This document shows positions 47,377 to 58,438 of a stretch of 64,000 bases of DNA, in pieces. The notes beneath the pieces are model-generated. The model worked only from the letters and a program-made list of their open reading frames with translations. It searched no databases and had not been told where the DNA came from. Numbering within the stretch: the first letter of the stretch is position 1; the number at the start of each line of letters is the position of its first letter. Source of the DNA: Enoplolaimus lenunculus (lineage: Eukaryota > Nematoda > Enoplea > Enoplida > Thoracostomopsidae); assembly GCA_030248215.1 (NCBI GenBank), contig JASANG010002095.1, positions 1 through 64,000 of the forward strand, given 5' to 3'. Both the position numbers and the translations under genes were made by a program.

Positions 47377-47534
47377 GGCCCATGTAAAGATCAGGCGCGG
47401 AACGTTTTTCTGTGGGACTGTATAGAGTAAGCTTAAGCATTTGACTGTTTTTTTGCTTGGCTTAGGCTTCGGCATAGGCTTACGTTTAGGAACATTCTTA
47501 TAACACTGTTAGACATCTGTTCGTTACATTGGCC
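47377..47534. mobile_element. GGCC-ended MITE with perfect 8-bp duplication
   Basis: It begins GGCCCATGTAAAGATCAGGC and ends GTTCGTTACATTGGCC. CAAATTGT flanks both ends exactly (47369-47376, 47535-47542). Inside, TTGGCTTAGGCTTCGG is a short remnant of the TTAGGC array. It is in the opposite orientation to 39844-40045. Confidence 0.85.
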
Positions 47535-48305
47535 CAAATTGTTATAACTGCATTTCAAAAGCGCTATACACTTGGAACGTTCGGATATAAATAAACACAG
47601 CCCACGTTACATCGAAAGATGCCCAGCTGCCCAAGACATTAACGACCAGGAGTGCAACCGGAAGCATATCCGGCTGTTCAAGTAAGTTGCCTTAGCTGTT
47701 CCCGCTGTCACACCACAATGTCCCAACATTCAGGAAAATCTCAGCGTGCCGCAGAAGTTACGTTCATATCTAAATAGTCCTATCCTACATGATGGCTATC
47801 CCAGTCTAGTTTGTTTTGACGCGTTGTTGCCTGAATAACAAGTAAAACAGGTCCGTAACGAGAGTAGAGCCAAACGGTGCTCAGTCCCCCCTAGAGAAGT
47901 CCGGTCTAGAAAAGTATATAGTTTCCATTTGTAAGCTTGTTTTTTCAGCATGCAGTAGTACACAACTATATTAAGAGCAGCAAACAGCATTCTAAAACAA
48001 ATATTGTAGATTTCAATAGCATTTCTCTAGCTTTTTAGTGTTAGCAGTTGCTGTCATTTGAGCAGGGATTTGTCGCACAGTAGTAGGCCAAGATAACGCT
48101 CAAAATATACTACACAGTACGTAGGTATAACAAATTTAAAACAAATATATATTATATACTGTAAATCACAAAACCATAAGCAATCTAGGATATACCTACG
48201 TGCGGAAAATATATCGCAGCAACTCAATATTGTGGCGCACCGTGACAGCCCAGCACACCTCAAATCGCACGTTGCCCCTAGAGTTTATAAAAGTCATTAC
48301 AATTC

Positions 48306-48470
48306 TTTGGCACCATGTATAGCTGAGGGCCCTACCAGTAGTATAATGCATATATATTCCAAGGCTAAGCTTAAGTCTATAAGCCTCTCAACATATAGCG
48401 ATAAGGGTATAAATCTAACCATTTTTAGAAGCCTAAACATAAGTAAAAACAAGTCTAAGGATTAATTAAA
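48306..48470. mobile_element. GGCC-ended MITE, left part only
   Basis: TGGCACCATGTATAGCTGAG, then ATATATATTCCAAGGCTAAG and degenerate CTAAGC words. No right end is seen. Confidence 0.4.
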
Positions 48471-48741
48471 TCTTTCTGTATTGCAGTTCGGGTGCTTAGT
48501 TTGGAAGGCTGAGAGTGCTGAGGTTTGGCAGTGATTTTCTACATTTATTAAAGTTTTCGATTCAAAAGATTTGATACGCCTAATAACGCATAAGGTGCAA
48601 ATTGCTACATGTTACAAGTGTTAAAACGAACATAAGTCACTAAATGAAAGAAATTAAAGTTTTTAAATGTTTGGGACACGAAAGGTCGCTGTTGTCAAAA
48701 TTAAAAATTAATGTTGTGTAGGTACACCACATGCTTGTAGC

Positions 48742-49146
48742 AGGAGTGCAATCGGAATTCTGGTTCCGGTATTGAAGTTTTTAAACCAGAGATTTCCGTA
48801 TTTTCGAGTTTGAAAACTTTTCTTATTCGAAAATTTAAGAAAAATTGGCATATCATTCGAACTTATTTTTCTAAAATTGTATGATCTTGTATTGCCAAAA
48901 TTTTCAATTTGTGCTGCATATACTCCGTAATTTATTATACGTTTCGACCTACTGTATTTGTTTCAGGATATTGGCATTTTAAATGATGGGTTAGCTTTGC
49001 ACCATTAAAATCGACAAAATAGCGTTAAAAATGAATTTCTCGGTAACAAGTATTTTAAGTTTTCCTTTTCGGCTCCAGTTGCGGTATTTTTAACTTTTTG
49101 GTTCCTGTTCCTATATTTTATAATTACGGTTGTGCCCTCCTTGTAG
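48742..49146. mobile_element. GGTTCCGGT-type element with AGGAGTGCAA ends
   Basis: It begins AGGAGTGCAATCGGAATTCT and ends TTACGGTTGTGCCCTCCT, inverted. TGTAGC lies on both sides, a possible short duplication. Terminal GGTTCCGGT words link it to 30785-31055 and 56406-56480. Confidence 0.5.
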
Positions 49147-49324
49147 CCAAGCTTTTATTTCAGAGGGGTTTTAATAGACTGGAATCAAAACAAATTTTAA
49201 TTATCGAAGAATCCGCAACCTAAAGCGATCGGAAGGTTTGAGATTGTTTTCAAATTTTTGTATCCCAATGAAAAAAATTGTCTTCTGTTGGTTTGCAGGG
49301 TAATTTGTTTGCTAAATACATCAA

Positions 49325-49410
49325 TCTCAACTCACCCAACAAACAACAAAAACAAAAACAACAAACCACCACCACCAACAACAACCACAGCAACAAACAA
49401 CATCAACAAA
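49325..49410. repeat. CAA/CCA-rich simple sequence
   Basis: A purine-poor run of AACAA, ACCACCACC and AACAACAACC units, imperfect, with no coding sign. Confidence 0.8.
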
Positions 49411-50086
49411 CAGGTTCCTTTCAATTTTAACTTTTAACCGTATAAAACATGTACAAACAGAAATAAAATTTGCATAAGGAATAAACCTGGTTAAGCTTCT
49501 ACTTTACGAACATGCGAATGATAGATACTTTCTGTTCCAAACTGTGCGAGTTTGCACTATAATTTCGAGGGCCATAACCTCCGAAACATTGGTCATGCAG
49601 CCATAAAAATAGTGCCGTTGAATTCAGCTCGTCGAGATGTATAAGATGGACCAGTTTTTATCACAGTCATAGGGTAATGTTTCGTTTGTTTGTCCTTCCG
49701 TATTCTGAAATAGTATAAAAATTAGTTTTTACAGCTGTGAGAGTTGCACAACAAAAACTCATGTAAACCTAGTTTCCTGAAATCTTCCGTTGTCAATGGC
49801 TGAAATCGTTAAATCGTATATGAAGGTTCTGCTTTTATGGCTGCCGGCTGGATGGCAGAATACTTGTGGACTTTGCACAATTTTTGAGCTTTTCTGAAAA
49901 CAGACTTGAAAAGATTTTATATTTTTTGTGATTGTGTTTCACAGTCGCGTTAACAAGCAAACGATTTTGTTGAAAGCCAATCATTAATAGTGAAACTACA
50001 AAACTTAAAGTAAAAAGAAACTCCAAGTTTTGTTTTGCAATCTGCTCTATGTTGCAGACACGCATTATATATCATTGAACTTAGGG

Positions 50087-50276
50087 CCCATATTCTCAAA
50101 TGCGTAGTTAGCGATAGGTTTTCAAACTAACGAACAACTGCAATTGCTGATTAAAAATTGGTGCAAAAGTAGGACAAATTAACCGCAAACAATGTGCTGA
50201 AATTCCAACCTCGCCGTGGGCACGTTCCAAAGTTTACAGGTGCTATACACATTTGAGAATACAAGCTAAAAGTTTA
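50087..50276. mobile_element. MITE with CCCATATTCTCAAATGCG ends
   Basis: The left end CCCATATTCTCAAATGCG and the right end ATACACATTTGAGAATACAA are inverted. The interior shares AGTTGTTGAACTC-like words with 12573-12742. A second copy starts 70 bases on. Confidence 0.6.
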
Positions 50277-50349
50277 AAGGTTTTGGTTTAATTTTGTTAT
50301 GTCCAATGCAAGTCAAAATGCAACTTAAAAACTTTTGTTTTTGCAATCT

Positions 50350-50572
50350 GTTTATTCTCAAATGTGTGTAGCACCTATCACCAGTTGATAATAGGTCATG
50401 TATAAACTTTCGAGCCAAGAAATGCGATGTTTAAATTTAGCATATTTCGTGTATTTCTTGTACTCTACTTCTTTGCAAAATTTGGGGTCTGCAGTTACAA
50501 CAGTTCGCTAGTTTGAAAACCGATTTCTAACTGGTGAAAGGTGCTGCACACATTTGAGATTATAGGCCCGGA
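50350..50572. mobile_element. MITE with ATTCTCAAATGTGTGTAG ends
   Basis: The left end ATTCTCAAATGTGTGTAGCA then CCTATCACCAG; the right end CTGGTGAAAGGTGCTGCACA then CATTTGAGATTATAGGCCC. The inverted ends are about 35 bases long with drift. Confidence 0.6.
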
Positions 50573-51224
50573 TCCTAACAAGATCAAATTTTAATTAAGT
50601 TTTAAAGATGTCACTCAAGATGGAGTTTGCAATTTCAGCTCATATAGTATACAGTCTTTCTTTAGTTAAATCAAATACGAAAGTCGAAGGTTGACCTAAA
50701 TTTAATATTTCTGCCACGTTTTCTTACATATTTTTAAATAAATATTTTTACCTAATAAATATAATATACATAAGGGACCGTACCATAGCTCACTATAGCT
50801 ACCATTTTATTGGACAATTGTTTTGTTTTGCTAAAATCGTTCAAGCTGGCGGTTAATGGTGTAGTATCCCGGGAAAAGCAGATGCGGAGTATGACGAACT
50901 CAAGAGAAGCACAAGGTGAATGTTTTGTTCGATCACGTGATAATAACCATTTGTATTATGCAGGTCAAAAAGTCCATCACGGGCTGTCTCATGTCGAAGA
51001 CAAGATTTACGTTGAGATGACAATGTTTTATCTTCGCCGTTCGATATATTTAGTAAAATTCAATATTCCGGTAGGTTCTTAAACTGATTTTCGAAAGTAG
51101 TTAATTCCATCTGCAAATTATCCTTGTTTCAAGTTACTGACAAATTGTTACAGAAATATCACCAGATTTTGCACTAACACAGGTACGCCGACTTTATTAA
51201 AAGTTCAGACGTGGTTTGTTTTAG

Positions 51225-54200
51225 TTTCTGGTTTGGCTGAGCTTGCACATCGTGAATATCAAGCAAATGATTATGAAAACGCGGAACGCCATTGTATGCA
51301 ACTGTGGCGGCAAGATCCAACAAACGTTGGCGTTTTATTGCTACTATCTTCAATACATTTTCAGTGCAGACGATACGAAAAGTGAGCCTTACTTGTAGTT
51401 CTAAATGCGTTGAAAAACACACTCCTAAAATCAGCTCCATGGTTTGCAGCTTCAGGAAATAACTAGAGCAAGTGATTGTCAGTCTAGGTAGGAACAGGAA
51501 CCTGGACTTTACACCTTTTTACTAAGCGCCTGGAAAAGTGGGTTACGGGCGGTTTCGAACTAGCTATCTTCTGCATGTCAGGGAGATGCCGATAGTGTTA
51601 CCACTGCACCGCGCAGCCCTAGTTTTGTCGTTGACTATATGTCGACCGTGTAGGACAAGCATATCTCACATGGTTACATGCCTCAATTTTCGCCAAGGAC
51701 GTCCCTTGATTGTCCACCTTATTTTCGACTGGTTGCCCATTGTCAGTCAAGGTAAAAATCAGGATATCAGACCTTTCTACTAAGCAGCCGGAAAAGCGGG
51801 CCTCCGGAGCGGGGATGGAACTGTCAGCCTACGGATCCTTAACTGCGCCGCGCAGCCCGCGTCTCCAATTGCATTTTTCGTCGACTATGTGTCGACTGCA
51901 TGCTGCCAGCTAGCATACATACAGTGCACTGCACTATATTGCATGTGCATGTAATGGACAAGCATGTCTCACATGCTTACATGCCCTTATTTTCAACAAG
52001 GTCGTCCCTTGATCGTCCATCCTTTTTCCAACTGGATACGTGTTCATAGCGCGGCAATTTACCATTGCGCTCACGGCATAGCAGCCATGTCGGTCAAGGT
52101 AGGAATTGGGACATCAGACCTTTCTACTAAGCAGCTGGAAAAGCAGGCCTCCGGAGCGGCGATGGAACTGTCATCCTACGGATTCTTAAGCGAACACTCT
52201 AGCACTGCGCCACGTAGCCCGCCCCTCCAACTGCATTTTTTGTCGACTGTATTGCATGTGCACATAACGGACAAGTATGTCTCACATGCATACACCGAGT
52301 TCAAAGAATGACAATTTACCATTGCGTCCACTGAGTAGCCCCAATGTCTGTCTAGGTAGGAACCGGGACTTTAGACCTATTTACTAAGCAGCTGGAAAAG
52401 TGAGTTACGGGTGGTTTCGAACTATGGACTAACACCATTACGCCACTCAACCGGTCTGTGCAATTCCTGATGGTTCGCTAATTGGGTGGGGCTCCTACTT
52501 AAAGAGTTGCCCCCGCTTCAACCCCCACTCAAAATTCTACTATGGTCAGGAATAGTCTCGGTCTCGGCAAGGTTTCGGCAAGTCTTGGTATTTAGTAGGA
52601 CTCTGTCTCAATTCTTTGAATCTCGGTGGTTTGGAGCCGAAACCCGAAGTCGTATCGCTGTACTATTGAAGTTAGTGATGCATGTTGAAGGAAATTCGCT
52701 GTGAATCTATGACTGTTCATATGTATTTTGAAAATTTTAAATTTTTGGGTGATGACCACACATTGAACGAGACCGATCCTGTCATGGCCGGTCTAGATAG
52801 TCAGGTCTCGCGGTCGAATGCTTTGCCATTGCCACTATGCTGCGGAGCCGGTTTCTCAAAGTACTCATGTCGTCTACCATTTGTCGGCGCGTAATGCTGA
52901 AGTTGGATAGGCTAGGGTACAACTGAAAATGAGGGGCTTTCTTTTGAGGTTTCTATCCCATGACCATGGCGAGTAGTTTCTCAGTTCAGTGCGCTACCTC
53001 TGAGCCACGGCTTTTCACAACTAGTTGCTGAGTTTTTAGGTTGTTGTGTCTTATAAGAACCTCAGCATGACAATCATGTATTTTGGTTCTTCGTATGTTT
53101 TTACTGCTGGCTGTGACAGTTGCCTTTTTCGCATTTATAACAATTATATATAAAGGCGAAGGCAATTACAGCCACATACGTACATACGTACGTTCGTCGG
53201 ATATTTATTGCTGAAACATATAACTTATCCAACTCAGTATTATACATATGTACAACTAATCAGGGTGCAACCGGATATATATTTGTTTAAATATTTTAAA
53301 AACGAAACTGAATAGCGATCGTGTACAGGTCACAATATAGGCAATTAAATTACGAAAAAATCATAATTAGTCCTCTCAAATTAAAAAATTGCAACATATA
53401 TATTATACCAAACAGTACTAAATAAGCGTGACTAAGTTTAACTTTGTTTGTTGAAATATAATTAATGTACTTAATTTTCTGGTAACCTGTTGACCCATGC
53501 AAGATTCCTAAGTGGAAAATAGATGATTTTTGTGGCGGTAAGTTTATCCAGTTCGTCGGAAAACACATCTGAAAATTTCATCTAATTTATTTTTTAGGTC
53601 CGCGAACTTTAGCTCTCTCGCAATTAAAGCAAACCCCTTGTGTGCGGAAGCGTATTCGAATCTGGGAAATGTTTACAAAGAAAGTGGCCAGCTTCAAGAA
53701 GCACTTGGTATGTTTGGAACAGTGTACTTAATATTTATACGTATACTACTAGAACCAGGGCAGTAGTGTTCTTGTTCTATCGTATACGGATGGATGTGGC
53801 TCTAGTTAGTAGTGTTCTGTTCCGCCTTTTGTGTACAGTTGCAGCTAGGTCAGCAAGTTTTGTGACCGATTATCAGAGCCACATTAACTTTGAAAATTTT
53901 TTTGCGAAAAATTTTTCGTCACAATTCAACGATCAAAATCTTAATTATGTTTCATATACGTATATACCTACTCAGAACTGACACTGAAGAATCGCTATAA
54001 TTTACAAAACATGAAAAATTCAATAGACCTCAGGTACGACTGGGTATCCGGCTTCGTCAGCCAAAAATCTTCATTTCATACTCATAACTGACACTGCAGT
54101 AGCGTTAAAATTAGAACTATTGAAAAGTGAAAAGTTCAGTAGAATTCAGGGTGCGACTTGATGTCCGGTTCAGGAATCGACCGGATATCGGGTTCCTGTT

Positions 54201-55558
54201 TAATATCCGACAAAATCCGACATCGGGTATCCGGTATAAACCTACCGGATATTTGTGGTTGTGGTTCCAAATATCATAAAACTGTTTTTGCACGTCGAAA
54301 TACTAGATATTTTGAAGCGACTATAATTCCGAGCAATTCATGAATGGACACTGAAATGGAATGAAAGATCCAATCCGAAAATGACTCTTGATACAAAATA
54401 TAAACAAAAGCGAGCGTTTTTTAAAAATGTTCTCATTTAGCTTATCTGTTCATTTACGTATGTGTACTATAGATCATAGGTATCTTAGTGCATTGCGGTT
54501 GTTTCTGCAACTGTTTTGAACGCGCGGAATATAGTACCGGAGACGGATGACGATTATTGCCGTATCCAGATAGTGAATTTTGTACCGGAACCGGATGTTA
54601 ACCGAATATAAGATTTAGATTTGTACACTGTTGGAAGTGTTTTGAATCGTGCAAAAATATGTATTTAGTGATTCAAGAGTCTCAGCATTGCTATATATTA
54701 TTTGCTCACATAACGATTTGAGATACACGTAAAGTTTTTTGCAACGTCTGAGCATGTTTTGTATGTATACAGACAACTACCGGCATGCAGTGCGTTTAAA
54801 GCCTGATTTTATCGATGGTTATATCAATTTGGCTGCTGCTCTAGTGTCTACCGGTGACTTGGAACAAGCCGTTCAAGCTTATTTGTCTGCGTTACAGTAT
54901 AACCCGGTATGTTCATGGTCTTTTGCTTATATATGGTTGGCACATAACATACATATACGTATGTAGTGTCTAGCATCGAGCAATTAAAACATGATGCTAT
55001 TTGGCTTGCAGAAAGCCGATAACTTATGTGTAGCTCGGACATACTCCAGTTTTACTTTATAAGCGTAACGGTACGTAATCTCAGCATATTCTAATTTCTA
55101 AGCCTACGCCTAAGCTGTTGTGCTGAATAAATAAAACAGCTTTTTACAAGTAATCGTCTTTAACACCTTGCTGAGATTACATTTCTGCGTAAGTCAAGCA
55201 GTTAAAGTCTTGATAAGTCTTCCACTGATTTTAACTGTTGCAGGCGAGCGAGAGTTAGTCATTTTTGCATTAAGTACGTAATTTCAGTTTATCAGCAATA
55301 ATTATAAATTTTACAACAGACGAAAAATTTTAACATATACAATAGCCGGTGGATATCCACATTTCGACCCCCAATACAAAACATAAAACGAGTTTCGCTT
55401 CACTCAATAAACTGTTTAAAGATTGTAGTTCGTGGTAAAATTGTTTTTGGTTACGTTTCATGGTAATAAAAAGTTACTTAATGTTGCAGGATTTGTACTG
55501 CGTACGTAGCGACCTTGGAAACTTATTAAAAGCAATGGGCCGTTTAGAAGAAGCAAAA
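51225..55558 (+). CDS. OGT: O-GlcNAc transferase, four N-terminal TPR exons
   Basis: Exons 51225-51381, 53598-53707, 54773-54906 and 55490-55558 join in phases 2, 1 and 0 with GT-AG sites. They read [94 protein letters not shown] and [20 protein letters not shown]. This is almost residue for residue the first tetratricopeptide repeats of animal OGT, the nuclear and cytosolic enzyme that puts single GlcNAc on Ser/Thr; these repeats select substrates. The first exon seen starts in phase 1 (xTT, giving Phe-Ser-Gly-Leu-Ala), so at least one 5' exon with the start codon lies upstream. The next exon, expected to begin ACYLKAIE, was not found before 64000, so the following intron is over 8 kb or I missed it. 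The catalytic domain is outside the window. Confidence 0.92.
51490..52465 (-). repeat. cluster of four tRNA-derived SINE copies
   Basis: Read on the minus strand, four tRNA-like heads appear. They are GGCTGCGCGGTGCAGTGGTA (about 51620), GGCTGCGCGGCGCAGTTAAG (51870), GGGCTACGTGGCGCAGTGCT (52222) and GTGGCGTAATGGTGTTAG (52460). Two keep a box-B-like GTTCGAAACC. Each is followed by the same body, CTTTTCCAGCTGCTTAGTA then AAGGTCTGATGTCCC and CCTACC. TGTCGAC and ACATGCTTACATGC words recur between copies, so units repeat at about 250-350 bases. The cluster sits in the OGT intron 51382-53597, antisense to the gene. Confidence 0.75.
52950..53015 (-). repeat. tRNA-like SINE head or tRNA pseudogene
   Basis: The minus strand reads GCCGTGGCTCAGAGGTAGCG, then CACTGAACTGAGAAACTA and GGGATAGAAACC, a decayed box A, anticodon arm and box B. 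It differs from the cluster at 51490-52465. The box B is too decayed for an active gene. Confidence 0.45.
54145..54615. mobile_element. CCGGATA-type element related to 41572-41964
   Basis: GGGTGCGACTTGATGTCCGG, ATCGACCGGATATCGGGTTC and TACCGGATATTTGTGGTTGT follow 41572-41964 closely, including TTTGAAGCGAC and ATTCATGAATGGACACTGA inside. The right end is worn. A further fragment lies at 59020-59290. It lies in an OGT intron. Confidence 0.55.
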
Positions 55559-56965
55559 GTAAGATATGTTTGTTGTGTGCTTCTTGGTGTGGCCTTCACG
55601 GGCTCGGGTAGCTGTTTTGTTGTGTCCTTCACCTTTGCTTTTTATGGTGGCTGGTTATGTATAATATTCTTTCTATTAGTCATGCATTGTACAGCGCGCA
55701 CACAAGACTACAGTAGCTCTTATTCCGTGCCAGTTTTTGTAAACTAGGAGACGCCGCAAGTATACAATTGAAACACTTTGCCATTGTGATATTATCAAGA
55801 TAAACAAATCGGTGTTCGCTATCCCGAAACTTTCCAATTCCAAAAATGCTTAAAAAGGAATATTGCTTCAATAAATACTTGAAGAATATAACAGGGCACC
55901 ACCGGATATTGTGCTCCGCTGTCGGCAAAATATCAACATTCTTTAGGGTTTAGCACAGCTTTTTAGAGCTACGTACGTAGAACTGGATTCGGACAAAAAA
56001 GTTTAAACGATAACTTTGTTCGGATTTTCTCAAAATGAAAGCCCGGATCGCTGCCTTTTTCAAAACCTGGTTGCATCGTATTTGTGCAAACCATTTCTGC
56101 TGGTCAAAGGTTAAAATTCAGGTTGGCAAGCTGTCCAGCGTATATTCCGTAAAATGTATTATCTAAAAATTAGCTGTTACAGTTCAAACTTTGAAGTCCT
56201 TTGGGTCGGCCAATTCCAGAAACATGTTGATGCGTTCAATTGCATTAACATTTTTGAGTCTCAAATTTTTCGCACCAATACCGAATCATTTCAGGAAATT
56301 CATCAAAATCACGAATTTTGAAGGCCGTATTTAGTTCATAAAACTTCAGCAATAAGATTGCAAAAGAGAAAACAACGTGAATTTGGTATATTCATTAATT
56401 TGCCACAAAATATACCAGGTTGCAACCGCAATTCCGATTCCGATTAGAATTCTTATTGAAAACAAGTTCCGATTGCGATTCTTATATTCCACAGTAAACA
56501 TTGCACTCTTACAGAAATCATATTAGTGATACTGACTGTCTTTTGCAGTATAAACTTTATAATATTTCAAATTTCATACATATGAATTACCAGATAGGTA
56601 GTGAAAGCTTTGAGACTTAAGTTCACTAAAATTCTCTTGGCCCACAGACTAAATTTAGCACATCGTTCAGTTTACTACTTAAGACTGTTACACAAAACAG
56701 AATCGTGAATCTATTCCGGAAGTCGCTATAAAAGCACAATTTTCGTATAGCAATCATAAATATTAATAAAACAAGTTTGCCACAAACCGGAGTCTCAGTT
56801 TGCGTGTCTCAAGAATTTTGATGAGTCTTGAGACTAGGGATGTGCTGATACCAAAATGTTTGCCGATGCCGATTCTTATTTTGAAGTTTTGCCGATGCCG
56901 ATTCCAACTTTAGTACACCATGCTTAATAAACAGATAGGATACTACATTGCATCATTATATGAAG

Positions 56966-57757
56966 CTGGCTTCTCCACAGGTTGAAAATTTCCGCCGGGG
57001 GCGTTTCCTGGGGGAGCCTCCAGGAGTTTCCAGGGGGCCGCTAATTTTGCTGGGGGGGGGGGCAGTTTTTCTGGGGCCCCCCAGATGATCTGGGGGGTAC
57101 TGGGGGGCAGGCTTAAAATTTTGCAAACCGACTTTTTGGACCATTTTTTTATTGTAGACCGTGTTTCCTACTCAACTGAAGATTATTCATCGCTCAACAT
57201 GACAAAAGTTTCTCGCAAACGCTAATAACAATAATTTTAACTAATATTACTGACAACTTACCAGAAGTTGAAAGAAGCACAACTATATAAAATATAGATA
57301 ATCTATAATTGAAACTGTGATTAATATATATTTTATATATTAGTCACAGCTTCAGTTTATCATAAGGCTCAGGCGGGATGAACTTGCTGCTGCAAAGTAC
57401 TTTCGAATGCTGTATGCCCTGAAACGGTCTTTTAAATAATTGTGTTTTTTTCAGGCCATTATTGAATTGTATTAGTTACTACCGGTATTTGTAACGCTAT
57501 TAAAAATTATGAGTACTCAGCGTAATATAAAATCATGTTTTGCCGAATGTCCGCCTCAAAAGAAGTCCAGGTCTTTACGTTTTAACATTGAAAATTTTTA
57601 GCCTAGCAAAGTCCTGGGGGCCATCACCAAAAACATTTGCTGGGGTGGCATTTTGCTGGGGGGCGCCCGAAAATTCGCCGGGGGGCGGCAAAATTTTCGC
57701 CGGGGGGAAAATGAAAATTTCGAAAAGTGCTGGGGGCCCCCGCTGTGGAGAAGCCAG
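56966..57757. mobile_element. G-rich nested element, CTGGCTTCTCCACAG ends
   Basis: The 15-bp inverted ends CTGGCTTCTCCACAG and CTGTGGAGAAGCCAG are perfect, with TGAAG on both sides (56961-56965, 57758-57762). Next to each end are clusters of G runs: up to about ten G at 57050-57062, and GCTGGGGG/GCCGGGGGG units at 57600-57740. The middle is A+T-rich with a TATATAT palindrome near 57330. No transposase is seen. A 5-bp duplication does not decide the superfamily. Confidence 0.8.
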
Positions 57758-57790
57758 TGAAGACTTAACCCTAACCATTATAAATGGTTA

Positions 57791-58438
57791 TTGAGCGAAG
57801 CGAAACTCCTAGCGAAGCTCGGAGTTTCGTGAAGCGTTTTATGTTTTGTACTTGGAGGTCGAAAGGTGGATGTCCGTCTGTTCGTCCGAAAAGAATCTCA
57901 GGAACGGCTGAACCGATTGTGATAAACTTTTGTTTGAAAGCCAATTATCCTGGGGTGTTAACCTCGCATTGGGGTTTTAAAATTTTAAGCCGTTTATTAG
58001 CTACAGGCTAATTTGAATAATTAATTAAGCCTAAATTAGTACTTTCCATAATATTTCACTAATTATTACAGTTAGAAGCAATCTAATTTTAGCATTAAAG
58101 GGTTTTTTGGGTGCGAGGAATCTGCGTAGACTGTTTACAAACCTCCAAAACCGATGATTGAGCAGTTAGCTAATAGATAATTTGCATATTAGCATTGGTT
58201 ATAAGCCTAAATTAGGACTTTCTACATATTTAACTAATTATTAAGGTTAGCTTAATTGACAAGACAAAATTAGGACTTTTTAAATTATTCCAAAAGTTAT
58301 AGGGTGGCTGAAGGGTTTTTGGGTGCGAGGAATCTGAGGAAATTGCTTACAAACCTCCAGAACCGATAAATGAATAGTTAGCTAATAACTAATTTGCATA
58401 TTACCTTAATTGCTTACGTGTGTTCGAGCTTCGCTCAA
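57791..58438. mobile_element. nested element with TTGAGCGAAGC ends and TA flanks
   Basis: The ends TTGAGCGAAGC and GCTTCGCTCAA are inverted and each is flanked by TA, fitting a Tc1/mariner-type insertion. Inside, GTCCGTCTGTTCGTCCG and GGAACGGCTGAACCGATTG lie near the left end, and a block GGGTGCGAGGAATCTG with AACCTCCA(A/G)AACCGAT is present twice (58110 and 58320). It is 28 bases from the G-rich element, within the hAT-like element. Confidence 0.75.

Larger units (their letters stand above)
46417..51224. other. region between the divergent ABCG and OGT models
   Basis: I could assign no exon here. The 5' untranslated and first exons of both genes and their promoters may lie in it. It holds MITEs at 46868, 47377, 48306, 48742, 50087 and 50350 and a CAA/CCA-rich simple stretch at 49325-49410. 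The open frame 50810-51082 (+) has a good donor at 51059 but its phase does not fit the first OGT exon seen. Confidence 0.5.

Noticed and set aside
50810-51082. First OGT exon
   Set aside because: The donor at 51059 would leave phase 0, but the first OGT exon seen starts in phase 1, and the sequence has no OGT likeness.
57540-57794. Open frame rich in Gly/Pro/Lys across 57540-57794 and its complement
   Set aside because: It is produced by the G-run clusters of the nested element.
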